Assembly: GCA_026122225.1 (NCBI GenBank)
Contig: JANEZZ010002758.1
Span: 930,001-994,000 of the forward strand
DNA length: 64,000 bases
Direction of reading: 5' to 3'
Source: Heloderma charlesbogerti
Lineage: Eukaryota; Chordata; Lepidosauria; Squamata; Helodermatidae
The notes beneath the pieces were generated by a model. That model was not told the origin of the DNA, ran no database searches, and saw nothing but the letters and a program-made list of their open reading frames with translations. Made by a program: the position numbers and the translations under genes. Shown piece after piece: positions 56,048 to 64,000 of the stretch (positions are counted from its first letter, which is position 1; each line of letters begins with the position of its first letter).

Positions 56048-56197
56048 CCCCCGCCCCCCGCCCCCCCCCGGGACGGGACTTAACTTCCCTGAATGTCCCT
56101 CCCGGCGGCGGGTCCGGCTGGCGGTTCGTCGGGTGTTCGAGCGGGGCGGGAGCGGCAGCCGGTCTTTCGACCGGCTGCCGCCGCCGCCATTGCAATA

Positions 56198-56714
56198 AAA
56201 GTAAAAAAAAAAAAAAAAGTCCCCTGATAGGCTACGTGATGATTCACGTAGCCTATCATGGCTAGATTTGCAAAGTCAGCCGTGATAGGCTACGTGAATC
56301 ATCACGTAGCCTATCACAGGTGACTTAAAAAAAAAAAAAAGTGTGTACAGATAATGGCGGCCCCCATAGGGAGCCGCCATTCCCGTTCCTTATTTGGTCG
56401 CTGTAGTCTACGTAAATGTTTACGTAGACTACGGCGAAAATAAGGGCAACGCTATTTGCGTTGCCCTTATTTTCGCCGTAGTCTACGTAAACATTTACGT
56501 AGACTACAGCAACTAAATAAGGAACGCGAATGGCGGCTCCCTATGGGGGCCGCCATTCGCGTACGCGCTTTTTTTTTTTTTTAAAGTCACCCTTGATAGG
56601 CTACGTGACGATTCACGTAGCCTATCACGGCTGACTTTGCAGATCTAGCCGTGATAGGCTACGTGAATCGTCACGTAGCCTATCAGGGGGCGTTTTTCTT
56701 TTTTTTTTTTACTT
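56198..56714. repeat. Nested palindrome, 255-bp arms, 5-nt centre
   Basis: The arms (about 56198-56452 and 56458-56714) are inverted copies with few differences, around tattt at 56453-56457. Each arm holds smaller palindromes: two with 15-16-bp arms on tgataggctacgtga (left: 56225-56258 and 56282-56317) and one on gtagtctacgtaaa (56403-56432; right 56478-56507). A third type is atggcggc/gccgccat (56354-56380). Confidence 0.93.
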
Positions 56715-56724
56715 TCGCGTTCGC

Positions 56725-56850
56725 GGCCGGGCGAGGCGAGGCGCCTCCTCCCCAGCCTGAATTTTGGCCGGGCGAGGCGGGAAGCCTCCCCCCCCGGCCT
56801 GAATTTCGGCCGGGCGAGGCGGGAAGCCTCCCCCCCGGCCTGAACTTCGC
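56725..56850. repeat. GC-rich tandem units of about 41 bp
   Basis: ggccgggcgaggcgggaagc and cctccccccc, then ggcctgaattt, repeat at least twice, with a diverged third unit upstream. Confidence 0.8.
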
Positions 56851-56933
56851 GGGGGGAGCAGCGAAGCGCTCCCCCTCACCGCGAACAAGCTGCGAGAAAA
56901 GGTAAGTGACTTTCGTCCACCCCTAGGTCTGAC

Positions 56934-57595
56934 AGAAAGTGTCCCCTCTTGGAAGGGGTATCCAGTCCAAGTCAAAGAACCATCAGAAGGGAGAGAAGCT
57001 TTGACCTTGCCCCTCAAGAGTTAGCACTTGGTCAGCGCACTGAGCAGGCATATTGCTCACCGTCTTCCCACTATGATGAGATGTACTGCATTCTTATTTA
57101 AGTTATAGTTATGATTTCTAAATTTGCACCTATACATATAACTGTACACATGCAAATGCCATGCAACTTGGTGGCCTCTCTTTTGGTGATGCACTTTGTC
57201 TTTGGTAGTGATGCGTAAGTGGCCGCCCTACCTTGCATCTCCTTGCTCCTCCACCCCACCAGGTCTAAGTGATCTCCAGGGGGTGGGGAGAGGGGGATCT
57301 TGTGCTACCCGACTCCTCCAAGCAAGGCCAGATCATTTGTAAAGGGTCCCCAGCTGGTTGTAAAACTGTCCATATTTCAAGAGCTCTGTATATAACTATG
57401 GCTGAGCCAAAACAGCCCTGTAATCTTGCCTGGGCATTTCCTGACTATTAGTACAACCCAGGACCCCCACTTATTGTGAATGTTGTAATGTTTTATGGTT
57501 TCATTGATTGATTTTATTGTATTTTGTTATGATTTTATTTTGTGAACCACTTTGGGGATTTCCCCCCCCCAAATGGAAAATGATATATAAATCTT
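56934..57595. other. Continuation of unclassified sequence
   Basis: No exon or repeat identified. tgtgaaccactttggggatt near 57540 may be a LINE tail. Confidence 0.3.
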
Positions 57596-58052
57596 TAAGG
57601 GTGCAACTCTACCGGGGTAGGTGGACGCCTCCGAACTTGGAAGCAACCGCCTATCCAATGCAGGGCAGGAGAAGCACGGAAGGGATCGTTCCCTCTGTGC
57701 TTTTCCTGTCCTGCATTTGCGGCTAGATAGCTGCTTTCAGCTGTCTAGCCGCGGGAGGGTGGAGTGAGGGAGGAGGCTGCTGGATGACACATAGGATGTC
57801 TCGTACCGGCATTTCCACCTTCCTCACCCCAGAATGGCCCCAGGAATGCCCCGTTTTCACTGCTCCATGCTCCTCTTCCAAGCGCAGAGTGCAGGCCTGT
57901 TCCGTGCTGCTTACAAGGCAGCGTGCACAAGGCGTGCGCGGGGGGGGGGAGAAGTTCGATTCTCAGGGAACTGACCTTGGAGTGCGGGCTCCGAGAAACC
58001 AATTTATCCTATGGCCGTCTAGCCGCTGACTAGTGACCATAGGATTGCTCCC
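57596..58052. mobile_element. About 454-bp MITE (GGGTGCAACTC family)
   Basis: The element 57599-58052 is preceded by TAA. Left gggtgcaactctacc, right cataggattgctccc. Contents follow copy 31008 closely: gcctatccaatgcagggcag, ataggatgtctcgtaccggc, gctgtctagccgc. Confidence 0.8.
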
Positions 58053-59299
58053 TCCATAAATGAATTAATAAATAATTCAGAAAACAGGCTGATTTGGCTT
58101 GGGTCTGAATCCAAATCTTGCTTCCTTCCTCCCATTCACTATCATTGGAAATCAACAGAAAGTTATATTGTGTTTATGTTTTGACAGAATTGTATGAAAT
58201 CTGAAGCATAGTAGCTCCTTCTTAGGGAATGAAGTGTGCCAAAGTTCAGAGAAAAATGTACAGGGCCTTTAAAGTTTGATTTTTTAAAAAAGGGAACTGC
58301 TGATAACTTTTAAAATTCCTTTTTGATACCTGGATAATATTTGAAGGCATAGTTGTCCCTTATGAGTTCATGAAGCCCGCAAAGTCTGTGAATGATAAGA
58401 GGATTTCTTACAAGAGCAGGCTTTCCAGTTTGGGTTTTGTTTTTGTTTTTCTCAAAAGGGGATTCACTTATTCATCTGTGCTTGTGGGGGGATTTGTATG
58501 AAAATGGATTACATCCTCGAGGCACCCTTAGGGAAGAAACCTGTGAAATTTCAGAATGATAGGTGCAGTGGCTAGGGGGTTATGATGAATGAAATGCAGT
58601 TTGAGGGCTTTTTGTTTTCTGCTCAGCTGGCATCAAAGTCACAGAAAGGCACTGTCAGCTCATAGGACAGGGGTGGATGTGGGTATGTGACAGAGGCAGA
58701 AAGACTTCAACATCCAACATTTAGACGCACACAGAGCAAAACATAGAACACTGAACTTAATCAAACCTATACAACAAGGGACAAAATTGGTGGAGGGATA
58801 AGGGAAGTGACACCACCTAAAACCAACTAACAAACGACAGCTAACATACACGACAGAATCAAACAAACGACATCAAGAGTAAACATTAAAAATAATAATC
58901 AAGGAATAAGGATTGTATTCTAGGAAAGGATTTAGGAAAGGACTCGACTGGCAAGGATTGTGGAAAGGTTAGGTTATGGATTGGTATGGAAGGAAAACAT
59001 TAGGAAGAACACACAAGCCAAAAAGAAGCTCCCCAGTTCCCACCAAAAAACTCTTTTACATTCTTGCTCCTGGGAGAGAGAGAACTAGCAAAGAGCACCG
59101 AACACTGGAACAGTCCTGTGATGTATTAGTTCAACATCCGTCCCCTAAAGCACTGTGACTGGAGAGCCCTGGAAAAATAATTCACTAGGATTAAAAGATA
59201 GAGCTGTCAGTCATAAAACTCCACCCCCTCCTCTCCCCACCTTGGGCCTTTTTCTTATATGGAGAGCTTGGGGAGAAATGGCTCATTTTTTGCAGACAC
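58053..59299. other. No recognised gene
   Basis: About 1.2 kb of unassigned sequence, A-rich at 58730-58910. The 68-codon minus frame at 58660 has no known domain. Confidence 0.35.
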
Positions 59300-59648
59300 A
59301 CTGGCTGCCTTTACACTAAAGGAAACCCCCACAGTCCTCCCGTTCTGGAGTCTTTCCGCTTTTACTGCGGAAAGGCTCCAGCAACCACATGATTGCTGAG
59401 AGGGGAAGCTTTTAATTTTCAAGGTTCTATAGAACTCAATGAAACAGTGCCATCTAGTGGCTGTTTTAATTGCGTAACAATTTGAGTTAAAAAGGTAGTT
59501 CATTAGTTCCAGATCTTTTTGAGATGAAATAACCAGGAAATACCTCTGGATGTGCCCTGGAGGTTCACAACTTCATGAAAAGGACCCACAAACTTCTGTG
59601 AGTGAGCAATCTCAATAGTAAGATAAAAGCTCCGTGCGAAGGAGCCCA
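59300..59648 (+). repeat. Unclassified 350-bp dispersed repeat, copy 2
   Basis: Same family as 13099-13450. It keeps an extra hairpin at 59346-59380 (tggagtctttccgc pairing with gcggaaaggctcca, one mismatch, 7-base loop) that is broken in copy 1. Confidence 0.75.
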
Positions 59649-59769
59649 CTGTCTGTGTCTCTGTCTTCCCCCAAATTGCCAATGAAGCTTCAGAAGGGTT
59701 CAGATTAGATTCAGCCCACTTTAGCGGACTTCTGCTTCTGTTTGGACATCTCCTAAAACTTTCTGAATC

Positions 59770-59822
59770 AACGTGATTTGGTACTGTATTCAGGATTTGC
59801 CTGAATCTGCTGCACACCCCTA
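59770..59822. mobile_element. hAT-like right terminus
   Basis: Complement tagggg-tgtgcagcagatt (end at 59822) resembles the ends at 4338 and 4819. The left end was not located. Confidence 0.4.
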
Positions 59823-59864
59823 CCAGAGACCCATGATTATGCTATAATCACAACCAATGATGTC

Positions 59865-59890
59865 TGTGTGTGTGTGTGTGTATGTGTGTG
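59865..59890. repeat. (TG)n microsatellite
   Basis: Eleven tg units, one interrupted. Confidence 0.9.
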
Positions 59891-59917
59891 AGCTGTACAA
59901 GGCCACATCAAGCTCTA

Positions 59918-60142
59918 TAGAGGCCTGCTCAACCTCATGGCCTGCAGCTGTGTTGCACTGCAAGTCCCATCATTCCCAGCCAGCGTGGTCAATGGCCAAG
60001 CTCTCCATCTAAGAAAAATCCCTGGGTGGGGAGAGGAGAGAGGGAAAGGGGGTGCAGTTTCGTGACCAGTGGCCATGCTGGCTGGGGATGACGGGAGTTG
60101 CAGTCCAACACAGCTGGAGGACACCAGGTTGGGACTGCTCTA
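59918..60142. mobile_element. Hairpin MITE with a central insertion
   Basis: Left arm gtgttgcactgcaagtccca, right arm ggagttgcagtccaacacag and caccaggttggga. Between the arms is about 90 bp of purine-rich sequence absent from other copies. Confidence 0.75.
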
Positions 60143-61090
60143 TAGTGAAGGTTCCACCCTTGGAAATTGACTAGTAGTGCCCAGAGGGGTTGGAAGCCAG
60201 CGACAGCATTAGTCCATACTGGTGCTGTTAGCTACTTCCTCGGTACAGAGCTTGTCTCACTTGTGAGAATGGTATGGGACAGCTCTGCCTTGGAACAGAT
60301 CTGCTTTGGTAATCTGAGAGGTCTGAAAGCTCCAACTATTTCAATTCCATTCTCAGTCAGAAAGTAAAGCATTACCATCAAGGGGCATTGCATTAATACA
60401 GCTGATTTGGGATTCACTTTGCACAACAGTGTGTCAGAGAGAGAAATATATAGAAAACCCCAGAGAGGCAATCATAACCTGTAAAACAGCCTTGAGTCAA
60501 GCAAGCATTAACTGTACCTGCATTCGATTAAGAGGAGGTGCCACACGGGAGGATTTAAGTGCAAATCCAAACAGGCAAAACTCTTCAAGATTTGCAGAGC
60601 TAATGTAGCATGGTAGCTAAGGGCCAAACTAGAATTGCACGCAGCCACACATCTCTTTTCTCAGACCAAAGCAGCCTTTGTATTCTGAGGCTACACATAT
60701 AAGTTGAGGAACGCGAGAGGAGGGAATTGCCGCTTAAATGCTTCCCATCTGGCTTTTTTTCTCACTCAAAATTGCCCCCAGATGGCTTTCCCCCTGTGGG
60801 GAAAAAGATTCAGCCACTTTAAACAAAAATCAAAATGAAGCAACAGCCACTGCTGTTTATTTGTCCCAGTAGCCCTTGCGGTACTGGAAATCTATTTTGC
60901 ACCAAACACAGTCTAATTAAACTGGCATAACTCCTCCTGCACTCCATCTTAAAACTGTTACAAACTGCTTCAACGTCATGTCCCGCCTTCTATCTCCCGC
61001 TCCCCCTCCTTTTATTGTTTGTCTTAACACCAAACCTGAAAAAAGGAGCTCTGGAGAACTTGAAAGCTTGCTCACTACTTCCCTGAATTT
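60143..61090. other. No recognised gene
   Basis: About 950 bp, no repeat or exon recognised. Confidence 0.35.
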
Positions 61091-64000
61091 TGTTGTTGTT
61101 GTTGTTGTTGTTCAGTCGTTCAGTCGTGTCCGACTCTTCGTGACCCCATGGACCATAGCACGCCAGGCCTTCCTGTCCTGCGCTCTCTCCCGGAGCGTGC
61201 TCAAGTTCATATTCATTGCATCCGTGATGCTATCTAGCCATCTCATCCTCTGCCGTCCCCTTCTCCTTTTGCCTTCAGTCTTTCCCAGCATCAGGGTCTT
61301 TTCCAGGGAGTTTTCTCTTCGCATTAGGTGGCCAAAATATTGGAGCTTCAGCTTCAGCATCTGTCCTTTCAATGAGCAGTCAGGGTTGATTTCCTTTAGG
61401 ATGGACTGATTTGACCTCCTTGCAGTCCAGGGGACTCGTAAGAGTCTTCTCCAGCACCACAGTTCGAAAGCATCAATTCTTCGGCGCTCAGCCTTCTTTA
61501 TAGTCCAGCTCTCACAGCCATACATTACTACTGGGAAAACCATAGCTTTGATTAGACGGACCTTTGTCAGCAAGGTGATGTCTCTGCTTCTTACTATGCT
61601 GTCTAGGTTTGCCATAGCTTTCCTCCCAAGGAGCAAGCGTCTTTTAATTTCATGGCTACAGTCACCGTCTGCGGTGATCTTGGAGCCCAAGAAAGTAAAA
61701 TCTGTCACTGCTTCCATTTCTTCCCCTTCTATATGCCAGGAAGTGATAGGGCCAGATGACATGATCTTAGTTTTTTTAATGTTGAGTTTCAAACCAGCTT
61801 TTGCACTCTCCTCTTTCACCCTCAACAAGAGGCTCTTGAGATCCTCTTCACTTTCTGCCATTAGGGTGGTATCGTCTGCATATCGGAGGTTGTTGATAAT
61901 TCTCCCGGCAATCTTAATTCCGACCTCTGATTCATCCAACCCGGCATTTCTCATGATGTACTCTGCATATCAGTTAAATAAGCAGGGTGACAATATGCAG
62001 CCTTGTCGTACTCCTTTCCCAATTTTGAACCAATCGGTTGTTCCATCTCTGGTTCTTACTGTTGCTTCTTGACCCTCGTACAGGTTTCTCAGGAGACAGG
62101 TAAGGTGGTCTGGTACTCCCATCACTTTAAGAATTTGCCACAGTTTGTTGTGATCCACACAATCAAAGGCTTTAGCGTAGTCAATGAAGCAGAAATAGAC
62201 GTTTTTCTGGAATTCTCTTGCTTTCTCCATGATGCAGCGAATGTTGGCGATTTGATCTCTAGTTCCTCTGCCTCTTCTAAACCCTGCTTGTACTTCCGGT
62301 AGTTCTCGGTTCGCATACTGCTGAAGCCTAGCTTGTAGGATTTTGAGCATCACCTTGCTGGCATGTGAAATGAGCGCAATGGTGCGGTAGTTTGAACACT
62401 CTTTGGCGTTGCCCTTCTTTGGAATTGGAATGTAAACTGACCTTTTCCAGTCTTGTGGCCACTGTTGAGTGTTCCAGATTTGTTGGCATATTGAATGCAG
62501 CACTTTAACAGCATCATCTTTTAGGATTTTAAATAGCTCGGCTGGAATACTGTCATCTCCACTAGCTTTGTTGTTACTAATGCTTCCTAAGGCCCACTTG
62601 ACTTCACTCTCTAGGATGTCCGGCTCAAGTTCAGTAACCGCACTATCATGGCTATCAGGGACATTCAGATCTTTCCTGTATAGTTCTTCTGTGTATTCTT
62701 GCCACCTCTTCTTAATCTCATCTGCTTCTGTTAGGTCCCTGCCTTCTTTGTCCTTTATCATGCCCGTCTTTGTACAAAACGTTCCCTTGAGATCTCCAAT
62801 TTTCTTGAAGAGATCTCTAGTCTTTCCCTTTCTGTTGTTTTCCTCGATTTCTTTGCATTGTTCATTTAAGAAGGCCTTCTTGTCTCTCCTTGCTATTCTC
62901 TGGAACTCTGCATTCAGTTGGGTATATCTTCCCCTTTCTCCCTTGCTTTTCGCTTCCCTTCTTTCGTGAGCTACTTGTAAAGCCTCATCAGACAGCCACT
63001 TGGCTTTCTTGCATTTCTTTTTCTTTGGGACGGATTTCGTTGCTGCCTCCTGAACAATGTTACGGACCTCCGTCCATAGTTCCTCAGGCACTCTGTCTAT
63101 CAGGTCTAATCCCTGAAATCTATTCCTCACCTCCAATGTATATTCATCAGGGATATGATTTAGGTCATACCTGAATGGTTTAGTGGTTTTCCCGATGTTC
63201 TTCAATTTAAGCCGAAATTTTGCAAGAAGCAGCTCATGATCTGAGCCACAGTCAGCTCCAGGTCTTGTTTTTACTGACTGTATGGAGCTTCTCCATCTTT
63301 GGCTGCAAAGGACATAATCAATCTGATTTCGATATTGACCATCTGGTGACGTCCATGTGTAGAGTCGCCTCTTGTGCTGTTGGAAAAGAGTGTTTGCTAT
63401 GATCAGCATGTTCTCTTGGCAAAACTCTATTAGCTTTTGTCCTGCTTCATTTTGTACACCAAGGCCATGCCTGCCTGTTATTCCGGTGATTTCATGACTT
63501 CCTACTTTAGCATTCCAATCCCCTATGATGAAGAGGACATCTTTTTTTGGTGTTAGTTCTAGAAGGTGTTGTAGGTCTTCATAGAACCGATCAACCTCAG
63601 CTTCTTCGGCCTCAGTGGTTGGGGCATAGATTTGAATTACTGTGATGTTGAATGGTTTGCCTTGGATTCGTACTGAGATCATTCTATCATTTTTAAGATT
63701 GTACCCCAGTACTGCTTTTCCCACCCTTTTGTTGACTATGAGTGCTACTCCATTTCTTCTAAGGGATTCTTGCCCACAATAGTAGATATGATGGTCACCT
63801 GAATTAAATTCGCCCATGCCTGTCCATTTTAGTTCGCTGATTCCCAAGATGTCGATGTTCAATCTTGCCATCTCATGTTTGACCACCTCCAGCTTACCTT
63901 GATTCATTGATCTGACATTCCAGGTTCCTAAACAATATTGTTCTTTACAGCATCGGATTTTCTTTTCACCGCCAGACACATCCACAGCTGAGTGTCCTTT
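61091..64000 (-). mobile_element. Bov-B (RTE-clade) LINE, runs off the right edge
   Basis: Minus-strand LINE. The 3' end is the gttgttgtt run at 61091-61112 (acaacaaca on its own strand), a Bov-B feature, with no poly-A. One reading frame covers 64000-61112 with a single stop. The 5' end lies beyond the window. Bov-B LINEs are known from ruminants and squamates and for horizontal transfer. Compared with the other LINEs here this copy is young. Confidence 0.96.
61112..64000 (-). pseudogene. Bov-B endonuclease-RT polyprotein, one in-frame TGA
   Basis: It nicks target DNA and copies its RNA there. The frame is open at the window edge (KGHSAV precedes DVSGGEKK), so its start is outside. An APE-type endonuclease follows: LGTWNVRSMNQGK (63930), DWNAKVGSHEI (about residue 155) and SDHELLLAKF (about 245). 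RT has NYRTIALIS, FIDYAKAFDCVDH (motif A, intact), GVRQGCILSPCLFN (motif B), then a TGA at 61970-61972, then YAEYIM; motif C YADD is at 61882-61871. The C-terminal end has KRRRGRQRMRWLDSI and HGVTKSRTRLND. The frame is the same on both sides, so only one base change seems to separate it from an open frame in the visible part. Confidence 0.95.

Larger units (their letters stand above)
55946..56933. mobile_element. 972-bp hAT-like element with nested palindromes
   Basis: ggtctgac occurs at 55946-55953 and 56926-56933, a perfect 8-bp TSD. The element 55954-56925 starts tagggatggcggagaa and on the complement of its right end reads taggggtggacgaaag, so the termini are short imperfect inverted repeats of the hAT kind. 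Inside are a GC-rich foldback (55961-56047), a 500-bp nested palindrome (56198-56714) and GC-rich tandem units of about 41 bp (56725-56850). It is far richer in CpG than its surroundings. No transposase frame, so mobilisation must be in trans. Confidence 0.88.

Noticed and set aside
56198..56714. CRISPR-like array at the repeated tgataggctacgtga motifs
   Set aside because: The repeats are inverted, not direct with unique spacers, and lie in a vertebrate transposon.
56653..56905. Frames with poly-Phe and Pro/Arg stretches within 55.9-57.0 kb
   Set aside because: They come from poly-T and GC-rich tandem units in the palindromic element.
62469..62969. 166-codon plus frame
   Set aside because: It is the antisense of the Bov-B coding strand.

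Overview
The window is nuclear DNA of a vertebrate, most probably a squamate reptile (lizard or snake). The repeat mix shows this: a nearly intact Bov-B (RTE-clade) LINE, several L2-type and CR1-type LINEs, tRNA-derived SINEs typical of sauropsids, a gammaretrovirus-like endogenous retrovirus (ERV), Gypsy-like LTRs and many hAT-type and other hairpin MITEs. There are no bacterial operons, and the long open frames are LINE reverse transcriptases or chance frames.

Only one host gene segment is recognisable: the last coding exon of KCNMB2 (BK channel beta-2 subunit), minus strand, 52020-52304, with its splice acceptor and stop codon. Its other coding exons were not found, so sequence to the right is probably intron and sequence to the left 3' UTR and flank. 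A GAA/TTC triplet array lies about 250 bp past its stop codon.

Layout. 0-15 kb: MITEs, SINEs, an L2 copy broken by a 482-bp hAT-like element (3436-5460), and a 262-bp Bov-B tail with a 12-bp target-site duplication (TSD). 15.4-18.5 kb: two L2 copies head to head, then a CR1. 19.7-20.2 kb: a short Gypsy-like LTR with an ERV solo LTR inside it. 22.7-28.6 kb: an ERV on the minus strand, bounded by two 344-bp LTRs that I read as identical and by a 4-bp TSD, with a decayed interior and an internal CR1 fragment. 29-35 kb: foldback elements and nested L2/SINE/hAT insertions. 39-48 kb: CR1 with RT sequence, a 1.4-kb L2 with a long open frame, and a Gypsy-like LTR. 51-53 kb: the KCNMB2 exon. 55.9-56.9 kb: a 972-bp CpG-rich element with hAT-like ends and a 500-bp nested palindrome. 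61.1-64.0 kb: Bov-B LINE with endonuclease and RT motifs and one in-frame stop, running off the right edge.

Standouts are the nested-palindrome element and the ERV whose fresh LTRs enclose an already ruined interior, which suggests a defective lineage moved in trans. All identifications come from reading the sequence and recalled family knowledge; no database search was possible.
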